Positions 1-6,985 of a stretch of DNA of 8,141 nt are shown here, piece by piece (positions within the stretch are counted from its first letter, which is position 1; each line of letters opens with the position of its first letter). Position numbers and translations under genes: made by a program. The notes under the pieces are model-generated. The model did not search any database. It was given only the letters and a program-made list of their open reading frames with translations, and was not told where the DNA came from. The DNA comes from Paenibacillus sp. (GTDB taxonomy: Bacteria > Bacillota > Bacilli > Paenibacillales > Paenibacillaceae): NCBI GenBank assembly GCA_029256665.1, contig JAQSXN010000147.1, positions 1 through 8,141 on the forward strand. Direction: 5' to 3'.

Positions 1-653
1 ATCTGAAGACGAACGTCCCGGACGCCGTAGCGGCGCCGCTGGAGCCGGTAGCCGGCAAATACGGCAAAAACGGCCTGTATCAGGAGCTGCCGTCCAATAT
101 TCTGACCGCGTTCAACAGCGACATGGACGAGAAGCAAATCGAAGCGGCCATCAAGTTCCTCGACTGGCTGCTGGACGAAGGCTGGTTCGGCTTGCGGTTC
201 GGCGAAGAAAACGTGCACTACTCGCTGGTGAACGGCGAAATTCCGCAAAGACTCGATGCCGACAAGTTCCGCAACGAAGTCGCTTATGCCAATGAGTACG
301 CGATTCTGAGCCAGTGGGATATGCAGCCCGAATGGATTCCGGTGATGGCGGCGCAGGACGCCTTGTCCCAGGAAATCGCCAAAGCCAAAGCCGAAGCGCT
401 GAAGGTCGCGCTCAAAAACGAATACCGCCGGGACATCGCGTTTAGTCCGGACCTCCCGGAGGTTAGCCAGCTGATCGCCACCTTCCATCCCATCGCCACG
501 CAAATTGAAGTCAAAGTCGTTACCGGCGGCGACGCCTTGACGCCGGAGAAAGGCATGGAGCAGGTTCGCAAAGAATGGAATCGCCTCGGCGGCGAGAATG
601 TGGAGAAGCTTGCGCAGGAATGGTACGAAGCGAACAAACAATTTTTGAAATAA
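1..653 (+). CDS. Extracellular sugar-binding lipoprotein of a CUT1 ABC importer (C-terminal part only)
   Basis: The reading frame is open from the left edge (first full codon at base 3) to the TAA at 651-653, so about 216 C-terminal residues are seen and the start, signal peptide and lipobox lie outside the window. The visible part resembles the C-terminal lobe of large Firmicute LplA-type solute-binding proteins (extracellular solute-binding protein family 1). It has a 'KYGKNGLYQEL' segment, a 'FLDWLLDEGWFGLRFGEE' stretch typical of the pseudo-catalytic lobe, and a helical tail with 'MEQVRKEWNRLGGE' and 'WYEANKQFLK'. Family members sit on the outer face of the membrane and pass oligosaccharides to LplB/LplC-type permeases. 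The glycosidase gene follows 104 bases downstream on the same strand with no terminator between, which suggests co-transcription. The family call is firm; the sugar bound is unknown. Confidence 0.85.
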   Translation, partial: LKTNVPDAVAAPLEPVAGKYGKNGLYQELPSNILTAFNSDMDEKQIEAAIKFLDWLLDEGWFGLRFGEENVHYSLVNGEIPQRLDADKFRNEVAYANEYAILSQWDMQPEWIPVMAAQDALSQEIAKAKAEALKVALKNEYRRDIAFSPDLPEVSQLIATFHPIATQIEVKVVTGGDALTPEKGMEQVRKEWNRLGGENVEKLAQEWYEANKQFLK

Positions 654-740
654 TCGCCACCTTCATGGCGGCAATCGGAGGCTCATGCACCTGTGAAACA
701 TAAGGCAGCATGGGTCTCCGCCCATACGTTCCCAACATTT

Positions 741-750
741 AAAGGAGGAG
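741..750 (+). promoter_or_regulatory. Ribosome binding site of the secreted glycosidase
   Basis: AAAGGAGGAG is a near-perfect Shine-Dalgarno sequence ending 7 bases before the ATG at 758. It fixes that start codon, which is also followed directly by a signal peptide. Confidence 0.9.
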
Positions 751-757
751 CATATCC

Positions 758-3700
758 ATGTTCAAAAAAATGAAAGCGCTGACATGTGTATTGGCTTGTG
801 CTCTTGTTATCCCTTTTGCCGTTGCCCCCGTCGAATCCGGGCTGCCCGTCTCCAAGGCGTATGCCGAAGAAAGCACGCCCGAGCTTACCTTGGGGGATTT
901 CGAAAGCGTCGATGAAACTTGGGACTTTCTGATCGGCGGCGGCGGTTCGCTAGGCAACGGCGAATTCAGCCGCGATGCCCAGGCAGCCCACTCCGGCGGC
1001 TCATCCGGCAAGCTGCAGCTCAATTTCGGAAGCGGCTCGCCCTACCGCCTCAGTTATGTCTCTCTGGAGAAATACTTGTTCAAACGCATTCTGCCCGTCG
1101 ACGCGCTAGAACTTTCCTTCTGGGTCAAGACGGCGGACATGGCCAAATTCGATCTCATCCTGCTCGACAATTCCAACCAAAACCACCAGCAGACAATCGT
1201 GCTGCAGCCTACGTCCGAGTGGCAGCAAGTGAACGTAACCTCCTTCACTTCGGGCGTCGGCTATACGAAATGGGGCGGCTTGAATGACGGCCAGTGGCAT
1301 GGACCGCTCAAGAAAATCAGCTTCAAGCTGACCGGCACCGCCATGAAACCCGGCAAGACGGCAGGCGCGATCTGGATCGACGACATTAGAGCCAAAGTGC
1401 AAGCTCCCGATCTGGCGATCTCCCAGGTTCAAGTTGGCAACGTATTCGCGGGAAGCCAGTCGGGGAGCTTTGACATCCTGACGACTGGAGATTCCATCGC
1501 GTGGAGCACTCGCAATGCCTGGGGAGAGCCGGTTGCCTCCGGCAATGCCCCCGTCTCGGGCGGCAAGCTGCGGCTGAATGTGCCGGCGCCCGAAACCGGT
1601 TATTACCGCCTGAAGATCGACGCTTATCAGGCGGGGCAATTATTGCAAACGACGGAGACAACGTTTGCCGCCGTATCCGCGTTCGACCTGACCGCAGTAG
1701 AAGAATCCCCTTTCGGCATTCAGACGCATTACGGAATCAACTGGAATAAAGAGATGATCCCGCTTCTCCGTCACGCGGGAACCAAGCATGTGCGCGAGTC
1801 CTTCTATTGGTCGGAAGTCGAAATCAACAAGGGGCAATATACGTTTATTCCGAAGGTGACCTTGCCCATGCAGACGTTCGCGGAATTCGGCATCGATCCG
1901 TTCCTGGTGCTCGGTCTCAGCAACCGGCACTACGACCAGGGGCAGACGCCTTATACGCCCGAGGCCCATGCCGCCTACGCCGACTACGTGGAGGCGATGC
2001 TGGCGAAGTTCGGCAGCCAGCTGGAGGCGGTAGAAATGTGGAACGAATTTAATCTGCCTTACTTCGGCGGCAAAGGTCCCGCGGCTTCGCGGGCGGATGT
2101 TTATTTCAGCTTATTGCGGCAAGGGTATGAGGCGGCCAAGACGGCGCGGCCAGATCTTAATGTCGTTGGCGGAGCAACGGCGGGCATGCCGCTGATTTGG
2201 CTGAAGGAATTATTCGAGCTAGGCGGATTGAACTATATGGATACCCTCTCCGTTCACCCGTACCGCTATCCGCAGACGCCTGAAGGACTGACTGGCGAGA
2301 TCGCCGCGCTTAACGGGCTCGTCAAACAATACAATAACGGCGAGACGATTCCCCTCTGGTTTTCGGAGATCGGCTGGCCGACCCACCTCAATCCGCAAGG
2401 CGTGGATGAGCTGACGCAAGCCTCCTATCTGATCCGCGCTTATGTGCTGAGCATCGCCGCGGGCGTCGAGAAGGTCTATTGGTACAATCTAATGAACAGC
2501 GGCACGGATAAGCTGTACAACGAGCATAATTTCGGGATTATTCATAACACCGGGGATGCGCTCGGAGCCTATACGCCCAAACCCGCTTACGTTGCGCTGG
2601 CCACGCTGACTCGGCAGCTGACGGGAGCGGACTTCGCAAGCAACTCGGTGGAAGACGGCGTTCACCGTTACACGTTCGGGAGCGGCGCCGACTCCACTCA
2701 TGTTCTCTGGTCGCTGACTCAACGGAATGTCGTCCTTAAGACAAAGAATCCTCTTGCGGTTACCGATATGATGGGCAGGACGGTCACCTACGCGCCTCAG
2801 AATGGGCAGGCAGTTCTCACGTTGACGGGAGAACCGTTGTTCATCCGGGGAGACTTTAAGGAATTGGCGCATGGCGGTCCTTATTCGCTTCAAGGCGATC
2901 CCGCCTATACGGGCGATCCCGTCAATCTTACGCTGAGCATAGACGATATGGGCGGACAGAATGAGCTTACGGCGCTGGTAAGCTTCCAAGGAGCATCCGA
3001 GGAGATCGTCATCGAAGCCCCGGGCGACTACTCGGTTCAGTTGCCGGGAATCGACCAGGTCGGCAATCGCCGCGCCACAGCCGTGATCTCTACGGAGGAA
3101 GGAACTCCGGTCGCCGGGCTGTCCGTTGCCGTCGAGATCAAGCAGGCGGAACAAGTCGCATCGAAGCATGTGCTGAGGGACGGCGTAGATGTGCTCGCGG
3201 TGACGGTAGAGAACGACAGGCCGGACGATCGGCAGCTGACGAAGATCGACTGGAGCATCGGCGACGCTTCCGGCACGGAATTGTATGAGTTGACGCTTCC
3301 CGGCCATTCCTTTCAAACCGTTGACTTCCCGCTGACCGGATTGCCCGAGGGCGTACTTCTTCCCTACCGCTTCGATCTGCATATGGGAGACGGAATCAGG
3401 ATGACAAGCGAAGGAAATGTCAAGCTTGTCCCGCCTGCCAGCCGATATGAACTCCCGTACCGGACGGTGCAGGACTTCGCCGATTTGCAGGATTTGCCCG
3501 GCATCGATCTTCTGAACGATTTTCATTCGAGGATCGGTTCCCATAACGGAACCGATGATTTCAGCGGCACCGTATGGACCGCCTATGACGAGGATCATCT
3601 GTACGTGTATGCGCGCGTTCAAGACGATGTGTTCTCGCAGCCGAATCAAGGCGAAACGATCTGGGAAGGCGACAGCGTTCAGCTTGCCATATCCGCCGGC

Positions 3701-4636
3701 ATGCCGGGCGAGCGCCTGCAATGGCATGAGTATGGCATGGCATTGACATCGCAAGGTTCGGAGCTTTACCGCTGGATGGCTCCGCAAGACGCCGTGACCG
3801 GCCCGGTGTCCGATCCCGACTTGGAGGTGACGAGAGACGAGACGGCGAAGCTCACCCTCTACCGGCTGGCTCTCCCATGGAGCGAATTGTCGCCCATTCT
3901 GCCAAGCGACGGCATGCTCAGCTTGTCGCTGCTCATCAACGAAAACGACGGCGGCAGCCGCAAAGGTTATGTCGAATGGGGCAGCGGCATCGGCTCGAGC
4001 AAGCAATCCTCTCTGTTCAAGCCGGTCCAGCTGCAAGCATTGCAAACGCTTGCGGCCAGCGCGCCGGGCACGCCGGAACTGTCGCATGATAACGGGCACG
4101 ATACCGGACTGCACGACGGGGACTATACGGTTACGATGAATATGTACTGGGGCGAGAATGGAACCGAGTATAAGCTGTTCGAGAACGACGCGCTCCTTCA
4201 TTCGCAGCCGGTCATCGGCGCCACTCCGAACGCCCAGGAGGTCGCCGTCGAAGTATCGGGCCGCGCAAACGGCAGTTATGTGTATACCTGCCAACTGACG
4301 AATAATCGCGGCGCCAGCGATTGCGCCCCCATGACCGTAACCGTAACCGACGCGAATCCGGGCACGCCGATACTCTCCCACGACAATTGGGATATGGACG
4401 GAACCTATACGGTTACCATGAACATGTGGTGGGGCACCAACGCCGGGGAGTACCGACTCTACGAGAACGGGCTGCTAATGGATGAGCAGCCGTTAGCGGC
4501 GGCAACCCCGAACGCCCAGTCGGCCCATAGTTCCGTGCACGGCAGAAGCCCCGGCATCTATGAATACCGCGCCGAGCTTTCGAACGCCTCCGGTTTGACG
4601 GCAAGCGACGTGTTGATGGTAACGGTATTGTCGTGA
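758..4636 (+). CDS. Secreted multidomain clan GH-A glycoside hydrolase (GH39/GH5-like) with carbohydrate-binding modules
   Basis: A 1292-residue exported enzyme predicted to cut a polysaccharide or glycoside outside the cell. Residues 1-36 form a Sec signal peptide: FKKMK basic start, hydrophobic core, cleavage likely after AYA36. Residues about 42-213 are a jelly-roll, CBM-like domain ending in '[10 protein letters not shown]'. Residues about 313-620 form a TIM barrel. The motif 'EMWNEFNLP' places the acid/base at Glu430, and 'LWFSEIGWP' places the nucleophile at Glu537, the strand-4 and strand-7 pattern of retaining clan GH-A enzymes. A small beta domain (about 620-700) closes the catalytic unit, as in GH39-like proteins. 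Residues 705-900 are beta-rich and not recognised. Residues about 910-1095 are CBM9/DOMON-like ('[20 protein letters not shown]', '[10 protein letters not shown]'). Two ChiA_N/FnIII-like repeats end the protein. There is no SLH domain or sortase signal, so it is probably released. The neighbouring sugar-binding protein suggests product import. Exact GH family and substrate are uncertain. Confidence 0.85.
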   Translation: MFKKMKALTCVLACALVIPFAVAPVESGLPVSKAYAEESTPELTLGDFESVDETWDFLIGGGGSLGNGEFSRDAQAAHSGGSSGKLQLNFGSGSPYRLSYVSLEKYLFKRILPVDALELSFWVKTADMAKFDLILLDNSNQNHQQTIVLQPTSEWQQVNVTSFTSGVGYTKWGGLNDGQWHGPLKKISFKLTGTAMKPGKTAGAIWIDDIRAKVQAPDLAISQVQVGNVFAGSQSGSFDILTTGDSIAWSTRNAWGEPVASGNAPVSGGKLRLNVPAPETGYYRLKIDAYQAGQLLQTTETTFAAVSAFDLTAVEESPFGIQTHYGINWNKEMIPLLRHAGTKHVRESFYWSEVEINKGQYTFIPKVTLPMQTFAEFGIDPFLVLGLSNRHYDQGQTPYTPEAHAAYADYVEAMLAKFGSQLEAVEMWNEFNLPYFGGKGPAASRADVYFSLLRQGYEAAKTARPDLNVVGGATAGMPLIWLKELFELGGLNYMDTLSVHPYRYPQTPEGLTGEIAALNGLVKQYNNGETIPLWFSEIGWPTHLNPQGVDELTQASYLIRAYVLSIAAGVEKVYWYNLMNSGTDKLYNEHNFGIIHNTGDALGAYTPKPAYVALATLTRQLTGADFASNSVEDGVHRYTFGSGADSTHVLWSLTQRNVVLKTKNPLAVTDMMGRTVTYAPQNGQAVLTLTGEPLFIRGDFKELAHGGPYSLQGDPAYTGDPVNLTLSIDDMGGQNELTALVSFQGASEEIVIEAPGDYSVQLPGIDQVGNRRATAVISTEEGTPVAGLSVAVEIKQAEQVASKHVLRDGVDVLAVTVENDRPDDRQLTKIDWSIGDASGTELYELTLPGHSFQTVDFPLTGLPEGVLLPYRFDLHMGDGIRMTSEGNVKLVPPASRYELPYRTVQDFADLQDLPGIDLLNDFHSRIGSHNGTDDFSGTVWTAYDEDHLYVYARVQDDVFSQPNQGETIWEGDSVQLAISAGMPGERLQWHEYGMALTSQGSELYRWMAPQDAVTGPVSDPDLEVTRDETAKLTLYRLALPWSELSPILPSDGMLSLSLLINENDGGSRKGYVEWGSGIGSSKQSSLFKPVQLQALQTLAASAPGTPELSHDNGHDTGLHDGDYTVTMNMYWGENGTEYKLFENDALLHSQPVIGATPNAQEVAVEVSGRANGSYVYTCQLTNNRGASDCAPMTVTVTDANPGTPILSHDNWDMDGTYTVTMNMWWGTNAGEYRLYENGLLMDEQPLAAATPNAQSAHSSVHGRSPGIYEYRAELSNASGLTASDVLMVTVLS
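4064..4633 (+). repeat. Two tandem ChiA_N/FnIII-like C-terminal modules inside the glycosidase
   Basis: Residues about 1103-1198 and 1201-1292 of the glycosidase align with each other. Both begin 'PGTPxLSHDN', continue 'YTVTMNMxWG', then 'EYxLxENxxL', 'QPxxxATPNAQ' and a 'GxYxY' strand, and end in 'VTV'. This sequence pattern is common at the ends of Paenibacillus and Bacillus chitinases and other exported polysaccharide hydrolases, where it is thought to bind or orient substrate. Copy 1 carries about four extra residues in its first loop ([11 protein letters not shown] against WDMDGTY). Copy 1 also has two cysteines, Cys1178 and Cys1189, that copy 2 lacks. The similarity is clear in protein and partly visible in DNA, for example at 4124-4190 against 4405-4471. 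Confidence 0.8.
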
Positions 4637-4655
4637 GAAATCTATTGTGATAAAC

Positions 4656-4698
4656 AAAGGCTCGCAAGCATGCCGTCGCATGTCTTGCGAGCCTTTTT
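4656..4698 (+). terminator. Intrinsic terminator after the glycosidase
   Basis: A 13-bp perfect stem pairs AAAGGCTCGCAAG (4656-4668) with CTTGCGAGCCTTT (4684-4696). An inner 5-bp stem, CATGC/GCATG, closes a CGTC loop with a single bulged T at 4683. The 3' arm runs into TTTTT (4694-4698). It starts 20 bases after the glycosidase stop codon. The A-rich 5' side gives a weak U-run on the minus strand too, so it may also work partly in reverse. Confidence 0.9.
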
Positions 4699-4741
4699 CC
4701 CTTATATTTTGCAGCCAATCTACTTTGGTCCATTCCCCTCC

Positions 4742-4903
4742 TAAGGTCGCGATAGCCGGAAGCGAAATGGGCAGATAGATGCTCCATAACGCCTGCGCGT
4801 GGTTGGCTCCGTCAATAAGCGCCGCCTTTTCCAAGTCCTTCGGCACATTGCGAAAGAACGTCATCAACAGAATCATATTCCAGACGCTTAAAGCGCCGGG
4901 CAG
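4742..4903 (-). pseudogene. Relic of a CUT1 sugar ABC permease (LplC/YtcP-like), EAA-loop fragment
   Basis: About 54 codons on the minus strand read as an internal piece of a carbohydrate ABC permease of the MalG/AraQ/LplC/YtcP type. They give 'LPGALSVWNMILLMTFFRNV', then 'PKDLEKAALIDGAN', then 'ALWSIYLPISLPAIATL'. This covers a membrane helix and the cytoplasmic EAA loop that docks on the ATPase; the D-G-A and L-P marks are intact and the first A of EAA is K. Matching stops abruptly on both sides. Upstream (above 4903) the frame runs into the terminator of the dioxygenase gene. Downstream (below 4742) it runs into unrelated sequence and the glycosidase terminator. Whole family members have about 280-310 residues and six helices, so this cannot be functional. 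It is most simply the remnant of a deleted permease gene. Any link to the sugar-binding protein at the left edge is inference; the two point in opposite directions. Confidence 0.75.
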
Positions 4904-4924
4904 GGGTACTTGGCCCCTTGCAGC

Positions 4925-4965
4925 AAAAAAAGCCGGGTTCGCTCCCACATGGAGAAGTCCCCGGC
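4925..4965 (-). terminator. Intrinsic terminator of the ABC transporter-dioxygenase operon
   Basis: Read on the minus strand, GCCGGG (4965-4960) pairs with CCCGGC (4937-4932). An inner CTCC/GGAG stem (4954-4951 with 4945-4942) closes an ATGTG loop, and seven T residues follow (4931-4925). It lies about 23 bases past the dioxygenase stop codon, so it should end the right-hand operon before the permease relic. Confidence 0.87.
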
Positions 4966-4987
4966 CTATCCGTTTTCTGTTCTCCCC

Positions 4988-5962
4988 CTACCCAAGCGCG
5001 TTCCGTATACTGATCTCGAGCGGGGAGTACTCCGAAGGCCGCTCTCTACTCAACTTCAGACGTTCGTTAAGCGGTGTAGTCCGATTGCACATGAACCGGG
5101 GCACGCCAATCAGATTCTGGGAGGACGAATGATACAAGAAAGGATGACAAAGTATCACATCGCCCGCGCTCCCCGTCGTCTCCAACACTCGGAGCTTGAA
5201 GCCGTTCGCGTCCGTATATTCGCGGTTCATGAACCTTTCAATACGTTCGTAAGCTTCCGTTTCAACCGATTCATTCGACGCGTCCGTTTCCGCTTGCCCA
5301 TCCGCATAGATGGCTGCGCTTGTCTGATTCTCCTTTTGGTTGGAGTCTGTCAAATCTGCCAAATAAGGGTGCTCGCGATTCAGCATTCGAATCGCCTCGT
5401 TAAGCTCCAGCCCCTCCGGGTAACGGGCAAGGAAGCGGGCGACCACTTTATGTGACCCTTCAACAATAAAGGTGCCCCCACCCTGATGCGCGATATCGGA
5501 GAACAGACACAGACACAACAGCCCCTGCTCCGGGCTATCAATAAAATGCTTGAAATGGATGCCGTCCCAATGCCACCCGTTTATGGGGACGGACCATGGC
5601 CGGTCCGCATCGAGAAAGAAGTTGACGGGCCACCAGCCAAATCCGCTTAATTGCTCCGTCTCGCCGTACACGGAACGGTTCGCCCAACGTCCATGGCCGA
5701 TTAAGTCCTCAATCGCGTCCCCAAGACGTTTGGTATTACATTTGGCGAACGCGGGCGTCAGGAACGCTTCATTGATTCGGACCATCGGCATCAGCCATGT
5801 TGCTTGGTCAGCCCGACGTACGCTGCTTCGTTTCTCAATTTCACCCCAGAGAAAGCTCTGGGCGGCAAGCGCCTCTTCGCGCGCATACGCGCCCTCCAAC
5901 TTGACCCATCCTTTCTCCATGAACTGCTCGACCTGATCTTCCCGCAGCACTTTATAAGCCAT
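4988..5962 (-). CDS. Phytanoyl-CoA dioxygenase (PhyH) family Fe(II)/2-oxoglutarate-dependent oxygenase
   Basis: A 324-residue cytosolic enzyme (numbered from the ATG at 5962) expected to hydroxylate a small molecule using iron, oxygen and 2-oxoglutarate. The N-terminus ('LREDQVEQFMEKGWVKLEGA') is typical of PhyH proteins. The iron triad is visible: His131 and Asp133 in 'GWHWDG', and His278 in 'HPFLYHSSSQN'. Arg289 lies 11 residues after the last His, the spacing at which human PAHX binds 2-oxoglutarate (His264/Arg275). 'GGGTFIVEGSHK' is the usual strand-turn before the barrel. An acidic, low-complexity stretch at about residues 205-240 looks like an insertion. The frame also has an ATG at 5968 (326 residues), but the ribosome binding site fits the ATG at 5962 better. 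It follows the permease by 39 bases and is the last gene before the terminator. The substrate is unknown; bacterial PhyH enzymes act on very varied compounds, so the name says little about phytanoyl-CoA. Confidence 0.87.
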   Translation of the reverse strand: MAYKVLREDQVEQFMEKGWVKLEGAYAREEALAAQSFLWGEIEKRSSVRRADQATWLMPMVRINEAFLTPAFAKCNTKRLGDAIEDLIGHGRWANRSVYGETEQLSGFGWWPVNFFLDADRPWSVPINGWHWDGIHFKHFIDSPEQGLLCLCLFSDIAHQGGGTFIVEGSHKVVARFLARYPEGLELNEAIRMLNREHPYLADLTDSNQKENQTSAAIYADGQAETDASNESVETEAYERIERFMNREYTDANGFKLRVLETTGSAGDVILCHPFLYHSSSQNLIGVPRFMCNRTTPLNERLKLSRERPSEYSPLEISIRNALG

Positions 5963-5969
5963 GTTCATT

Positions 5970-5976
5970 CCTCCCC
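5970..5976 (-). promoter_or_regulatory. Ribosome binding site that selects the second ATG of the dioxygenase
   Basis: On the minus strand GGGGAGG (5976-5970) lies 7 bases before the ATG at 5962 but only 1 base before the in-frame ATG at 5968. Normal spacing is about 5-9 bases, which favours the second ATG. Confidence 0.65.
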
Positions 5977-6001
5977 GACTGAATAACTATTCCAAACTCT
6001 C

Positions 6002-6985
6002 TTACTCCAGCCTTGAAGGCCGCTTCACCATCTGCAGCCCGACAGCCGCAAGGAGAATCAACCCTTTCACCGTATCGTTCAGCAGAGCATTCATCCCGAC
6101 CGCCGTTATGATTTTATCTATCATCGTGAACGACATGGCGCCGAATACGATACTCGCCACTTTCCCTCTCCCGCCGGACATGCTGATTCCGCCGATGACA
6201 ACGGCAGCGATCGCATAGAGCTCGAAGTTCTTGCCTGACGTTGCCGGGTCGAAAGAAGTATCCTTCGCAATCTTCAAGAATACCGCGAGACCCACCAGTG
6301 CGCCGCTGAGCAGGAAAACCTTGACCCTTGTCCAATGAATATCGATACCGGCTAACCTCGCCGCGCGCGGATTGCTTCCAAGCGCATAGACGCGCTTGCC
6401 GAATTTGGTACTGGATGCCATATACGTTAGAATTGCCGCGACACAGATAAACACAATGCCTATGACCGGCAGCGTCAGTATTTCGCCATTGCCGATCTTG
6501 AACAGCGCCGGATAGCTGGATAATGATCCGTCCACGCTATATCGCGTCTCTCCCCGCTCGTTCATCATATACTGCGAGATCGACCTGAAGATCAGCATCG
6601 TAGCCAATGTGACAATGAACGAAGGCATCAGCAAGCGACCGACAAGCAAGCCGTTAATGAAACCGCACATCATTCCGAGCAGAATGGCAACGACCAGCGA
6701 TACAAAAATATTGTTCACCTGATTGTGAACGATAATGGTCAGTCCGCCGACAAGTACGAAGGAGGAGCCGACGGACAGATCGATATCGCCGGTAAGAATG
6801 ATGAATCCCATGCCAAGCGCAATTGTCCCAAGAATGGCGCTGTGAAGCAAGATGTTCGTCAAGCTGGTCCAAGACGTGTCGCTGCCGTTCGCGTATAGGA
6901 AAGCAACAAATATGCCTAGAAAAATAATGACGTAGTTATAGTTGGACCACAGATGCTTAAGGTTGACACTCATCCTCCGGCGCAC
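6002..6985 (-). CDS. CUT2-type sugar ABC transporter permease (RbsC/XylH/AraH-like)
   Basis: A 327-residue integral membrane protein (from a GTG at 6985) forming the channel of a monosaccharide-type importer. Family marks are plain: 'TGDIDLSVGS' (residues 65-74), 'ALGSNPRAARLAGI' (201-214, the cytoplasmic coupling region) and 'VIGGISMSGGRG' (263-274). Hydrophobic segments near residues 18-32, 45-64, 73-86, 93-110, 121-135, 169-189, 222-238, 256-268, 276-295 and 305-318 fit the eight to ten helices usual for the BPD_transp_2 family. The length is normal. The start is debatable: the GTG at 6985 has GGAGG six bases upstream, while the ATG at 6973 (323 residues) has GGAGG directly touching it. 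Either start overlaps the end of the ATPase gene (stop at 6957) by 17-29 bases, so the two are translationally coupled. The ATPase lies upstream and the dioxygenase downstream. The transported compound cannot be read from the sequence. Confidence 0.9.
   Translation of the reverse strand: MRRRMSVNLKHLWSNYNYVIIFLGIFVAFLYANGSDTSWTSLTNILLHSAILGTIALGMGFIILTGDIDLSVGSSFVLVGGLTIIVHNQVNNIFVSLVVAILLGMMCGFINGLLVGRLLMPSFIVTLATMLIFRSISQYMMNERGETRYSVDGSLSSYPALFKIGNGEILTLPVIGIVFICVAAILTYMASSTKFGKRVYALGSNPRAARLAGIDIHWTRVKVFLLSGALVGLAVFLKIAKDTSFDPATSGKNFELYAIAAVVIGGISMSGGRGKVASIVFGAMSFTMIDKIITAVGMNALLNDTVKGLILLAAVGLQMVKRPSRLE

Noticed and set aside
655..725. Two small hairpins between the binding-protein and glycosidase genes (CGCCA/TGGCG at 655-670; ATGGG/CCCAT at 710-725)
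   Set aside because: Only 5-bp stems with no following T-run, so not terminators. No riboswitch or catabolite-repression site could be recognised around them.
2489..4381. A 630-codon open frame on the minus strand, antisense to the glycosidase
   Set aside because: It lies wholly opposite a convincing exported enzyme, has no recognisable domain, no good ribosome binding site that I could see, and the Arg/His/Ile-rich make-up typical of an antisense shadow of GC-rich codons.
4413..4787. Minus-strand frame with AGGAGGGG just before an in-frame ATG near 4729
   Set aside because: The ribosome-site match is good, but the peptide reads straight through the glycosidase terminator and then antisense to the glycosidase, with no domain signal. 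I take the purine run as chance.
4902..4918. AGGGG/CCCCT inverted repeat near the relic boundary
   Set aside because: A five-base stem next to a much stronger terminator; too short to be called an insertion-sequence end or attachment site, and I found no target-site duplication.
4910..5455. A 181-codon plus-strand frame starting at TTG, overlapping the 3' end of the dioxygenase
   Set aside because: Arg/Phe-rich with no family features, begins inside a terminator hairpin region and lies opposite a well-supported PhyH gene.
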